Positions 1-8,511 of a DNA stretch of 48,335 nucleotides are shown in pieces (the first letter of the stretch is position 1; every line of letters begins with the position of its first letter). The notes under the pieces are model-generated. The model searched no databases. It saw only the letters and a list, made by a program, of their open reading frames with translations, and had not been told where the DNA came from. Source of the DNA: an uncultured Oscillibacter sp. (lineage in GTDB: Bacteria > Bacillota > Clostridia > Oscillospirales > Oscillospiraceae); NCBI GenBank assembly GCA_910584995.1, contig CAJUDW010000020.1, forward strand, positions 1-48,335, written 5' to 3'. The position numbers and the translations under genes are program-made.

Positions 1-196
1 GGCCTTCTACCGGGTCCCCTGCGACAAGCGGGACCTCAACTATGACAAATACTTCCGTCACGGCTCCCTTGAAAGGAACGTTTTGACGGAGTTTAACAGC
101 AGCAACACGGAACTTTTGGACGTGGAGCAGGTGAAGGAGAAGCTGCTGTCCCTGCAATTCATCCGGGACGAGCTGTCCAAGTGGGAGGGGCGGTAA
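1..196 (+). CDS. capE: C-terminal end of a CapE/FnlA-type UDP-GlcNAc 4,6-dehydratase (5' truncated)
   Basis: Only the last 64 codons are present, with the reading frame entering at base 2 and the TAA at 194-196. The visible tail contains RDLNYDKYF, which resembles the conserved C-terminal end of the CapE/FnlA short-chain dehydrogenases that start UDP-N-acetyl-L-fucosamine synthesis from UDP-GlcNAc. The gene ends one base before the GTG start of capF, so the two are translationally coupled and capE-capF-capG is the expected order. The assignment rests on a short tail and on the neighbours; the catalytic part lies outside the window. Confidence 0.7.
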   Translation, partial: AFYRVPCDKRDLNYDKYFRHGSLERNVLTEFNSSNTELLDVEQVKEKLLSLQFIRDELSKWEGR

Positions 197-197
197 G

Positions 198-1394
198 GTG
201 AATATTCTTATCACCGGGGCCAACGGCTTTATCGGGCGGAACCTGCGGGCTGCCCTGGAGGAAATCCGGGCAGGCCATGACCGCAGGCCGGAGCACGTGC
301 TCTGCGAAAACCCGGCAGATATAACGCTATATCTGTACAGAAGGGAGGACTCCCAGGCAGATTTGGATGCTTTCTGCGCTGATTGCGATTTTGTATTTCA
401 CCTTGCCGGGATAAACCGCCCCAAAGACAACGCGGAATTCATGGAGGGCAACTCCGGCTTTACCTCCACGCTGCTGGATGCCCTGAAACGGCACAAAAAT
501 ACCTGCCCTGTCCTGCTTTCCAGTTCCGCCCAGGCATCCCTGTCCGGCCGCTACGCCGGCAGCGTGTACGGCGAGAGCAAGCGTGCGGGGGAGGGGCTCC
601 TGTTCCAACACGCCCGGGAAACCGGGGCGGAGGCTTTGGCCTACCGCCTGCCCAATGTGTTCGGCAAATGGTGCCGCCCCAACTACAATTCCGCTGTGGC
701 CACCTTTTGCCACAACACCGCCAACGGCCTGCCCATCCAGGTGAACGACCCTAACCTGCCTATGGATTTGGCCTATATTGACGACGTTGTTGAGGAGTTT
801 ATCCAAGCCCTTCGGGGGCAGGCCAACTGCCTGGCAGACGGCTTCTGCGCCGTGCCCGTCCATCACGAGACCACCCTGGGGCATATCGCGGACACCATCC
901 TTTCCTTCCCCAAAATGCGGGAATCCCTGGAAGTCCCCCAATTAAGCGACCCTTTGACAAAGAAATTGTATTCCACATATCTGTCCTATCTTCCGGCTGA
1001 AAGCTTCCTGTACAGCCTTCGCATGAACGGGGATGACAGGGGCAGCTTCACGGAACTGCTCCGCACACCGGACAGGGGGCAGGTTTCCGTCAACATCTCC
1101 AAGCCCGGCGTCACCAAGGGCCAGCACTGGCATCACACCAAGAACGAGAAATTCATCGTGGTAAAGGGCGAGGCCCTGATCCAGCTGCGCCGGATAGGCA
1201 CGCAGCCGGACGGCGCCCCCTATCCGGTGGAGGAATTCCGGGTCTCCGGCAGCCATATCCAGGCGGTGGAGATGATTCCCGGCTATACCCACAACATCAT
1301 CAACCTCTCCGAAACAGAGGATTTGGTAACGGTTATGTGGGCCAACGAACTGTTTGACCCGGCAAAGCCGGATACATTTTTCCAGGAGGTGTAG
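198..1394 (+). CDS. capF: CapF-like bifunctional UDP-sugar epimerase/reductase
   Basis: The 398-residue length matches CapF, which acts after CapE and converts its 4-keto product to UDP-6-deoxy-talose-type sugar. The N-terminal half is a short-chain dehydrogenase: the nucleotide-binding GANGFIG is at residues 7-13 and the YxxxK pair is Y124/K128 in YGESK. The C-terminal part, from about residue 280, is a cupin; GQHWHH at about 308-313 supplies likely metal-binding histidines. The GTG start has GGGAGGGG seven bases upstream, inside the capE tail. It lies between capE and capG, giving a complete UDP-L-FucNAc set. GC-rich, unlike the genes from 2635 onward. Confidence 0.9.
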   Translation: MNILITGANGFIGRNLRAALEEIRAGHDRRPEHVLCENPADITLYLYRREDSQADLDAFCADCDFVFHLAGINRPKDNAEFMEGNSGFTSTLLDALKRHKNTCPVLLSSSAQASLSGRYAGSVYGESKRAGEGLLFQHARETGAEALAYRLPNVFGKWCRPNYNSAVATFCHNTANGLPIQVNDPNLPMDLAYIDDVVEEFIQALRGQANCLADGFCAVPVHHETTLGHIADTILSFPKMRESLEVPQLSDPLTKKLYSTYLSYLPAESFLYSLRMNGDDRGSFTELLRTPDRGQVSVNISKPGVTKGQHWHHTKNEKFIVVKGEALIQLRRIGTQPDGAPYPVEEFRVSGSHIQAVEMIPGYTHNIINLSETEDLVTVMWANELFDPAKPDTFFQEV

Positions 1395-1397
1395 GGC

Positions 1398-2609
1398 ATG
1401 TCTCTGAAGCTGGACTATTCGGATGTACGGTTCCGGAATAACGGCAGATTGAAGCTGCTGATTATTGTGGGGACGCGGCCTGAAATCATCCGCCTGTCCG
1501 CTGTGATCACCAAATGCCGCCAATACTTTGACTGCATCCTTGCCCACACCGGGCAGAACTACGATTACAATCTCAACGGCGTCTTTTTCCGGGACCTGCG
1601 CCTGGACGATCCGGAGGTTTATATGGACGCCGTGGGCGACGATTTAGGCGCGACCGTTGGGAATATCATCAACTGTTCCTACAAGCTGATGGCGCAGCTG
1701 AAGCCGGACGCCCTCTTGATTTTGGGGGATACGAATTCCTGCCTCTCCGCCATCTCCGCCAAGCGGCTCCACATCCCCATTTTCCATATGGAGGCGGGAA
1801 ACCGCTGCAAGGACGAATGCCTGCCGGAGGAGACCAACCGCCGGATTGTGGACATCATCTCCGACGTAAACCTGGCTTACTCCGAGCACGCCCGGCGGTA
1901 TCTGGCGGAGTGCGGCCTGCCCAAGGAGCGCACTTTCGTGACGGGCTCCCCTATGGCGGAGGTGCTGCGGGCCAACCTGCCCCAGATTGAGGCGTCGGGC
2001 ATCCACCAAAGGCTGGGGCTGGAAAAGGGGAAGTATATCCTGCTTTCCGCCCACCGGGAGGAAAATATTGACACGGAGCGGAATTTCCTGTCCCTGTTTA
2101 CGGCGGTGAATAAGCTGGCGGAAAGGTATGATATGCCGGTTTTGTACTCCTGCCATCCCCGCTCCCGCAAACGCCTGGAGGGGAGCGGGTTCCGGCTGGA
2201 TAGGCGGGTTATCCGGCATGAGCCCCTGGGGTTCCATGATTACAACTGCCTGCAGATGCACGCCTTTGCCGTGGTCAGCGACAGCGGCACCCTGCCGGAG
2301 GAGAGCAGCTTCTTCACCTCCATCGGCAGGCCCTTCCCGGCGGTGTGCATCCGCACTTCTACCGAACGCCCGGAGGCTATGGAGAAGGGCTGCTTTCTCC
2401 TGGCCGGGATTGGGGAGGACACCCTGCTCCAGGCCGTGGAGGCCGCTGTTGCCATGAATGCCGCGGGGGAATACGGGGTCCCGGTTCCGGACTATCTGGA
2501 TGAGAATGTCTCCCGCAAGGTTGTGGGGATTATCCAGAGTTTTACCGGCATGGTTGATAAGTTGGTTTGGAGAAAATACGAGAGCAGGAATTTGCATCAA
2601 AGATATTAA
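1398..2609 (+). CDS. capG: CapG-like UDP-sugar 2-epimerase (WecB family), UDP-L-FucNAc synthesis
   Basis: This 403-residue protein has the WecB/CapG fold signatures: VGTRPEIIRLSAVI near the N-terminus, LGDTNS, HMEAGNRCKDECLPEETNRR in the middle, and SDSGTLPEESS near the C-terminus. In the CapE-CapF-CapG pathway it performs the last step, C2 epimerisation to UDP-N-acetyl-L-fucosamine. The AGGAGGTG site ends seven bases before the ATG and lies in the end of capF, so it is coupled. It is cytoplasmic. It is the last GC-rich gene of the cluster: base composition drops sharply just after its stop. Confidence 0.9.
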   Translation: MSLKLDYSDVRFRNNGRLKLLIIVGTRPEIIRLSAVITKCRQYFDCILAHTGQNYDYNLNGVFFRDLRLDDPEVYMDAVGDDLGATVGNIINCSYKLMAQLKPDALLILGDTNSCLSAISAKRLHIPIFHMEAGNRCKDECLPEETNRRIVDIISDVNLAYSEHARRYLAECGLPKERTFVTGSPMAEVLRANLPQIEASGIHQRLGLEKGKYILLSAHREENIDTERNFLSLFTAVNKLAERYDMPVLYSCHPRSRKRLEGSGFRLDRRVIRHEPLGFHDYNCLQMHAFAVVSDSGTLPEESSFFTSIGRPFPAVCIRTSTERPEAMEKGCFLLAGIGEDTLLQAVEAAVAMNAAGEYGVPVPDYLDENVSRKVVGIIQSFTGMVDKLVWRKYESRNLHQRY

Positions 2610-2634
2610 AATTCCACAAAAAAGAGGTACTATA

Positions 2635-3342
2635 ATGAATTGTTTGCTGTTTATGATGGGAGGAAGCGGAACAAGATTTGGCGCAGATATTCCGAAGCAA
2701 TATATTGAAATTCATGGCATGCCGCTGTTTGCCTATACATTGCAAGCATATGGTCAATGTGAATTTGTAGATAAAGTAATTATTGTTTCCAATGCTGATT
2801 GGATAGATTATACGCAGGAGAAGGCGGAGAAAATACTGGCGGATAAGTTGCTAGCCGTTACTATTGGTGGCGTTACGAGATCCCATTCTGTTAAAAACGG
2901 CCTCCTATGCTGCCAAAAATATTTAAATAGCAATGATATTCTTCTTATACATGATGCAACGAATCCGTTTATTGATGAAGATGCGCTAAAGCAGGCTATT
3001 ATTATGGCCACAGAGTCAGGCATAGCGGCAGTTGTTACCAATCAAGTACATACTTTATATAGAAAATCAGAAAGCCGGCTTGAAGAAGTAGTTCCAAGAG
3101 AAACCGTTTGTTCGGGATATTCTCCAGAGGTATTTCGTTTTTCTGAGATCAACGGATTTTATGAACATGCAGACGATCAAAAATTAGAAACAATAACTTC
3201 TGCTGTCGCATTGGCATTAGATCAAGGTAAAGCAGTAAAATGTGTTTCAGCAAATATCTGCAACTTAAAAATTACTTATTCACACGATATGGATGTATTT
3301 AAAGCAATCATTGACTACCGGAGAGACCATCTAGAGGGGTGA
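2635..3342 (+). CDS. IspD/TarI-family CTP:polyol-phosphate cytidylyltransferase
   Basis: The protein is 235 residues, the usual IspD/TarI length. The nucleotide-binding loop GGSGTRFG is at residues 9-16, followed by the PKQY that contains the catalytic lysine. HDATNPF corresponds to the HDAARPF motif of the family. The frame is open further upstream, but the ATG at 2635 with an AAAGAGG site about eight bases before it is the only start that avoids overlap with capG. Family members make CDP-ME (isoprenoids) or CDP-ribitol and related CDP-polyols. The TagF-like transferase at 4468 favours a CDP-polyol for the polysaccharide. No TarJ-type reductase is visible to make the polyol phosphate. AT-rich. 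Confidence 0.8.
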   Translation: MNCLLFMMGGSGTRFGADIPKQYIEIHGMPLFAYTLQAYGQCEFVDKVIIVSNADWIDYTQEKAEKILADKLLAVTIGGVTRSHSVKNGLLCCQKYLNSNDILLIHDATNPFIDEDALKQAIIMATESGIAAVVTNQVHTLYRKSESRLEEVVPRETVCSGYSPEVFRFSEINGFYEHADDQKLETITSAVALALDQGKAVKCVSANICNLKITYSHDMDVFKAIIDYRRDHLEG

Positions 3343-3346
3343 CCAT

Positions 3347-4405
3347 ATGCGGGACTTTGACAACAGCGCATTAGATTTTTTTAGAATGATTGCAACGATA
3401 CAAGTCTTTGGTGGTCATATCATTACACATTTGGTTCCATCACCCCCCCTGGATGGAATTTTATGGAATATTATCTATTTTATCCGTGGTGTACCCATTT
3501 TGTTCGTCCTCTGCGGGTTCCTGGCTGCAAAGTCTCTGGAACATCGCGATCCTAAAAAATGGCTGATTGACAGGGCGATTCGGATTTTGCCTGCCTATTG
3601 GATATGTATTATTGTCAACAGCATTATTATCGCAATACTCTATCCGGTCCGTCCGACTCCAAAAGATGCAGCTATTTACCTCTTTACCCAATTCCTGGGT
3701 ATGAATTTTTATACAGGGGAATGGCTGAGGGGGTATGGGGTAGGCACGCCGAACGGGGTGCTGTGGACTATCACAGTTCAAGTCCAGTTTTTTATTATCG
3801 CGCCGTTGATCCATCGGTTTCTGCACCGCAAAACGTTAAAGTTCTGGAGTATATGTATTCTTGTTTCCTCCCTTATCAGTGTGATATGTAATTGGTTTGA
3901 TGAAAAAGCCCCTGTAATGTTGTGGAAACTGCTGGGGGTCACTGTTGTTCCATATTTATACTTCCTGCTGTTTGGCATGGCTTTGTGGTATCACAGGAAT
4001 TCTATTATTCCAAAGTTAGAACAATATAAATTGCATTTTCTGGCTGGATATGTGCTGTGGAAATTGTGTGAAATTTTCTTTTTATTTCCTCACTTTTTGG
4101 ATGGTGTTTTATACAACACCATTACTACTATGCTGATGGCCTTTATCATTTCCGCATTTGGATTCTGCAAAACATATCGTTCCAAAACAGACTATACATA
4201 CGGGTTTTATTTGTACCACGTAGTTTTTATTAACATTGCTGTTCATATTGGATGCAACACATTTTTACCTCCATTACAGGGTTTATTGCATGTAAGCGCA
4301 ATTATTGTAGCCGCACTTACCGCTGCGTGGTTGTCTAATCATCTGGTTCAAACCCCGATAACCCATTACATACAGCCAAAACTGTATCGGCTTTTTCGTG
4401 TATGA
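3347..4405 (+). CDS. Membrane acyltransferase, acyltransferase-3 (OatA-like) family
   Basis: The 352-residue protein starts with the family hallmark: LDFFRMIATIQVFGGHI containing the active-site-type histidine, then a GVPILFVLCGFL segment and an RAIRILPAYW motif. About ten hydrophobic membrane segments follow. Members transfer acetyl or other acyl groups to polysaccharides at the membrane. Its place inside the cluster points to O-acylation of the repeat unit. GAGGGGTGA, overlapping the preceding stop, serves as ribosome site. The acyl donor and the target sugar cannot be told from the sequence. Confidence 0.88.
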   Translation: MRDFDNSALDFFRMIATIQVFGGHIITHLVPSPPLDGILWNIIYFIRGVPILFVLCGFLAAKSLEHRDPKKWLIDRAIRILPAYWICIIVNSIIIAILYPVRPTPKDAAIYLFTQFLGMNFYTGEWLRGYGVGTPNGVLWTITVQVQFFIIAPLIHRFLHRKTLKFWSICILVSSLISVICNWFDEKAPVMLWKLLGVTVVPYLYFLLFGMALWYHRNSIIPKLEQYKLHFLAGYVLWKLCEIFFLFPHFLDGVLYNTITTMLMAFIISAFGFCKTYRSKTDYTYGFYLYHVVFINIAVHIGCNTFLPPLQGLLHVSAIIVAALTAAWLSNHLVQTPITHYIQPKLYRLFRV

Positions 4406-4467
4406 CCATATGTGGTTTATTAAATAAATTCCTTAAAAGAATACATTGTTACGAAAGGTATTTCAAG

Positions 4468-5643
4468 ATGGATGAATTGACGCGCTATATAAAGAAATTA
4501 TTCATGAGGATCCTTTTATCCCCGATGAAATTTCTGCCGCTCAAAAAGAACCGGGTTCTTCTTGTCAACAATCTTTCCCTGAACTATTCCGATAATCTAA
4601 AATATATTGCCGCATATTTAATGGAAAATTATACGGGGAAATTTGAGATTTTCTTTGCTGTAAAAGATCCTTCACACTTTACTGGGCCCGTTGCTCTGGG
4701 CATGCGCCCCATTAAATTTAACTCACGCCAGTATTTTTATATTGGAATGACATCCCATGTATTGGTCACAAACAGCGGTGGATTTTCTTATCTCCCGCTC
4801 AGGAAAACACAATATATCATTAATACGTGCCATGGCGGTGGATCTTATAAAAAGGCCGGCATTCATATGTTCACGAATTCCTGGCTGTTTCGAAAAGATC
4901 TTCAGCTCTCCGCAAAACATACAGATGCATTTATGTCAACTTGCACCAGATGCTCAGAGACATTATCTGAATCCCTTTTAATTCCTCGAAAAGTATTTTG
5001 GGAAGTTGGCATGCCTCGAAATGATATCCTAATCCGTGGAGACGAAAAGTTACGGGAAACTGTGCGGGAAAAGCTTGGCTTGCGTCCCGATGAAAAACTA
5101 GTATTATTTGCTCCTACTTACCGCAAACCCAACGATAACTATTTTAAAAATTCCGTTGCCATTTCTTATGGTATTGATGTAAAGAGAACCTGTGAGGCAT
5201 TAAATCAGCGTTTTGGCGGAAATTTCCGGTTTGCCATAAGATTTCATCCCTGTGTCACAAACCGTAAAGAATGTGCAACAGACGGCATGATGGATCTTAC
5301 GGATTATGAAGATATGCAGGAATTGCTGTTGGCAGCGGATGTCATGATCAATGATTTCTCCTCCTCTATGTGGGACTTTATGCTTACCGGACGCCCGAGT
5401 TTTCTCTTTGCGATTGATTTAGAGCACTATATCCAAACAACGGAAGTATATACGCCTGTTTCTGAGTGGCCGTTTCCGGCATCAACGAATAATGATGAAC
5501 TCGAACGCAACATATTAGAATTTGACGAAGAAAAATATGCGGAAGATTGCAGGTGTCACTATCAAAGCTTAGGTGGATGCGAAACCGGAGAAGCGACTAA
5601 ATTGGCCTGTAAGCGGATTTCTGATATCTGTTATCCACCATAA
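4468..5643 (+). CDS. CDP-glycerol/CDP-polyol phosphotransferase (TagF/TarF-like)
   Basis: The C-terminal two thirds match the Glyphos_transf family of teichoic-acid enzymes: FAPTYRKP, RFHPC, and NDFSSSMWDFMLTGRPSF are the typical stretches around the catalytic histidine/aspartate and the donor-binding region. From the ATG at 4468 it has 391 residues; GAAAGG nine bases upstream supports this start. An ATG at 4402 overlaps the previous stop (ATGA) and would add 22 residues, but it has no ribosome site. It would transfer a polyol phosphate from a CDP-donor, probably made by the cytidylyltransferase at 2635, onto the polysaccharide at the inner membrane face. Single polyol-phosphate decoration rather than polymer synthesis is likely in a Wzy-type locus, but this is inference. 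Confidence 0.85.
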   Translation: MDELTRYIKKLFMRILLSPMKFLPLKKNRVLLVNNLSLNYSDNLKYIAAYLMENYTGKFEIFFAVKDPSHFTGPVALGMRPIKFNSRQYFYIGMTSHVLVTNSGGFSYLPLRKTQYIINTCHGGGSYKKAGIHMFTNSWLFRKDLQLSAKHTDAFMSTCTRCSETLSESLLIPRKVFWEVGMPRNDILIRGDEKLRETVREKLGLRPDEKLVLFAPTYRKPNDNYFKNSVAISYGIDVKRTCEALNQRFGGNFRFAIRFHPCVTNRKECATDGMMDLTDYEDMQELLLAADVMINDFSSSMWDFMLTGRPSFLFAIDLEHYIQTTEVYTPVSEWPFPASTNNDELERNILEFDEEKYAEDCRCHYQSLGGCETGEATKLACKRISDICYPP

Positions 5644-5667
5644 TCAAAATTAAAAAGGAGCAAATAG

Positions 5668-6903
5668 ATGAAAGTTGCATTTTGCGGCCTGTTGCTTCCA
5701 GAAGAAAAAGGGCTTACTAAACGGGCAAAAAGAAGGCTGCCGGGTATATCCGGCCACAAAGTGACGAGTTCTTTAATTGATGGTATTGACGCAAATTTAG
5801 CGGAACCAGTAACTGTGTTTAACATTATCAATACCTTTAACTTTCCAAATTTCCCTGATATAGTTTTCAAAACCGAAAAATGGAGTCATAGGGCAGGAGT
5901 ATCCGATATACACATTGGTTACATCAATTTATTTGGGATCAAATATATTACGCAAACATATAACCTCTACAAAAACCTATGCAAATGGAAAAAGCAGAAT
6001 GCCAGGGAAAAGTGCGTGGTATGCGTTTATAATATTCATTTTCCTATGCTTCTCGCAATCTATATGCTAAAGCGGAAATATCAAGATAGTGTGGTTATTT
6101 GTCTCAGTACAGGTGATTTAACCGGCAAGTACAATTCCATACCATATCGGAGACCCGGAATAAAAGAATGGCTGATTTGGCAAATGGGAAAATATATCGA
6201 TAAATTGGCACGGGAATTTGATTGTTTTGTATTTGCAACCAAATATATGGCAGCAGCTTTGGGTGTAGAGAAAAAACCCTGGATAGTCCTTGAGTGCACG
6301 TACTCTGAACCGGGATATGTGCATAATACATTTCAAGAGAAAACAGAAAACTCCACAGATAAAATTATCTTTTATGCCGGTGCATTAAAAGCAACTTATG
6401 GCATTACCCACTTGCTGAACGCCTTTTCCCTCATAAAAGACCCACACTATCAGTTATGGATAGCCGGCGGCGGTACAGAAGTTCCTCTTGTTGAGGAATA
6501 TGCACGAAAAGATTCCCGCATTAAATTTTTAGGGTATATGAGTCCAGAAGAAGTTGCTTTGCGGCAAAAAGAATCCACTGTGTTAATTAACCCTAGAACA
6601 ACAGAATACGAATACGTTAAGTATAGTTTTGGTGGAAAAACAATGGAATGTCTAGCTTCAGGCAAGCCTTATATTGCCCATCGGCTTCCGTGTGATCCGC
6701 CGGAATATGCAGAGCATATTCAATATCCAGACAATGACAGCGATGAAGCCCTGGCGAAAAAAATTGTTGAAATCTGTGAATTTTCTGAAGAGAAGCGGGA
6801 AAAAATCGGTGCAAATGCTCGTCTATTTATCTTAAATGAAAAGAATCCAACAGTCATGTGTAAACCTGTCGTTGATATGTGGAAACAAATGCTTAAAGAA
6901 TAA
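5668..6903 (+). CDS. Glycosyltransferase, GT4 family
   Basis: The 411-residue protein has a GT-B layout. The C-terminal Rossmann domain starts with IIFYAGALKATYGITHLL and continues with WIAGGGTEV, IKFLGYMSPEEV and FGGKTMECLASGKP, the donor-binding pattern of GT4 (glycosyl transferases group 1). The N-terminal acceptor half is poorly conserved, as usual. AAAGGAG eight bases upstream fits the ATG. It is a cytoplasmic or membrane-associated enzyme that would add one sugar to the lipid-linked repeat unit. Donor, acceptor and linkage cannot be inferred. Confidence 0.85.
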   Translation: MKVAFCGLLLPEEKGLTKRAKRRLPGISGHKVTSSLIDGIDANLAEPVTVFNIINTFNFPNFPDIVFKTEKWSHRAGVSDIHIGYINLFGIKYITQTYNLYKNLCKWKKQNAREKCVVCVYNIHFPMLLAIYMLKRKYQDSVVICLSTGDLTGKYNSIPYRRPGIKEWLIWQMGKYIDKLAREFDCFVFATKYMAAALGVEKKPWIVLECTYSEPGYVHNTFQEKTENSTDKIIFYAGALKATYGITHLLNAFSLIKDPHYQLWIAGGGTEVPLVEEYARKDSRIKFLGYMSPEEVALRQKESTVLINPRTTEYEYVKYSFGGKTMECLASGKPYIAHRLPCDPPEYAEHIQYPDNDSDEALAKKIVEICEFSEEKREKIGANARLFILNEKNPTVMCKPVVDMWKQMLKE

Positions 6904-6979
6904 ATATTTCAACGGCAAATGATATTACGGGATTTATATGATAAAAAATAGATAAAAGTAATTTCGGGGAGGACTCCGT

Positions 6980-8482
6980 ATGGAGGGAAAAACTGTTTCT
7001 AAAATAAAAAATATAATTTTGCTGGACGGTATTCAACAAAAAGGGACCCTTCTTCTTCCTATTCGTTTGACTATATTGTACCTAGCATTTTCTATATTCG
7101 TATACATTGTATGCCCTTTTAACTGGGAAACACCTAAGCCTATTTTATTTTACAGTCTGCTTCTCATTTATATGGGTGCTGTTTGGCTTGGCTACCATGT
7201 TGGTATGAGCCGCAAATACAATCAGTCGTTTGCATTATCGCCCATTATGACTGATAAACTCATTCAAATTGTCTCTCTGATGACCGTAGTAAGTTGTATT
7301 CTCTATGTGATAAATATTTTTCGGGATTATGGGTTTTCCAGTTTTGATTTTGTTGGACTGTGCAAACAGATGTGGCTCGGAATTCAAAATCCCGGTTTTG
7401 GTTATGCCTTTCGCGCTGAGCGTCTTTTATCTTCTGTACGAGGTTCTGATGTTGTCGGTGGATATGCTATTACATTGATAAACTATATATGGAGTTTTGT
7501 TGAACTTCCCTCCGTTATTTTATCCTTGTTATATTTTTGCAGGCTAAAGCCATATGCCAAAATATGTGCAGTTCTGTACATTATATTGACGTTCACCTAT
7601 TATCTTTCAATCGGTACAAATATTCGTGTTTTTCATGTTTTCCTATTAATTGAACTGCCTGCTATTATTACAGTGCTTTCCCAATCATATCAAAGGCAAT
7701 TAAACAGGAAAAATGTATGCCGATTTATTGTCAGTATGGTTCTTGGAATACTACTGATGGCTGGTTATTTTACATGGATGATGGTAAGCCGCGGGGGAAT
7801 TAACCGATATGAAGATCCTTCCTATAATGTGGGGGGAGTTTCTATTGATATTGGCAATGAAACTCCGGAGACTCCCGCGGAAACTCCACCGGAAAATCCC
7901 TCGGAAGAACCGCCAACGTCACCCACAACACCCCCGTCGGTTTCCACTCCTTCCTTTCAGGTTCCGCCTATCCTCATGAAATTCTGGATAAGCTTTTCAT
8001 CCTATTTTACCCAGGGATATTACGGCATGTCTTTGGCCCTAACCGAACCTTGGACCCCCATGTTTGGCTTTGGAAACAGTATGTTTGTTGTCAATTTTGT
8101 TTCAGATCATTTCTTTGACATTGATCAATATACATATCAAATGAAAGTTGAGCGTGATTATGGGTGGGACAGTGATATTCAATGGGCATCCATGTACAGC
8201 TGGCTGGCCAACGATGTTTCTTTTTATGGCGTAATACTTGTCATGTTTTTGATTGGCTTCCTATTGGCACTTATATATAAAGACGCCATTACTACAAATA
8301 ATTGCTTCGCAAAAGTGGGTATTTTCTATTTTATTCTCATGCTGCTCTTTATTCCCTGCAACAATCAACTTGCACAAAATGCGTATACTCTGTTTTCGTT
8401 TGTCTTTGTGATGTTTTCTTGGATTCTCAGCAAATGCCTTCCCAATATTCTTCAGAAAAGAAAGCAAAAAAGCAGCTTATGA
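6980..8482 (+). CDS. Wzy-like polysaccharide repeat-unit polymerase (multi-pass membrane protein)
   Basis: The 500-residue protein has roughly ten or more hydrophobic spans, starting near residues 28-48 and ending with the spans at about 415-490. Sequence similarity among Wzy proteins is weak, so the call rests on topology, size and position between a glycosyltransferase and the flippase. A proline/glutamate/threonine-rich stretch (about residues 294-330, repeats of ETPxE and PP) sits in what should be a large extracytoplasmic loop just before FQVPPILMKFW. GGGGAGGAC precedes the ATG. It would join undecaprenyl-linked repeat units outside the membrane. Lipid-linked sugar ligase or another membrane enzyme is possible. 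Confidence 0.7.
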   Translation: MEGKTVSKIKNIILLDGIQQKGTLLLPIRLTILYLAFSIFVYIVCPFNWETPKPILFYSLLLIYMGAVWLGYHVGMSRKYNQSFALSPIMTDKLIQIVSLMTVVSCILYVINIFRDYGFSSFDFVGLCKQMWLGIQNPGFGYAFRAERLLSSVRGSDVVGGYAITLINYIWSFVELPSVILSLLYFCRLKPYAKICAVLYIILTFTYYLSIGTNIRVFHVFLLIELPAIITVLSQSYQRQLNRKNVCRFIVSMVLGILLMAGYFTWMMVSRGGINRYEDPSYNVGGVSIDIGNETPETPAETPPENPSEEPPTSPTTPPSVSTPSFQVPPILMKFWISFSSYFTQGYYGMSLALTEPWTPMFGFGNSMFVVNFVSDHFFDIDQYTYQMKVERDYGWDSDIQWASMYSWLANDVSFYGVILVMFLIGFLLALIYKDAITTNNCFAKVGIFYFILMLLFIPCNNQLAQNAYTLFSFVFVMFSWILSKCLPNILQKRKQKSSL

Positions 8483-8511
8483 ACAGGAAAGTGACATAGG
8501 AGGACTGGAAT

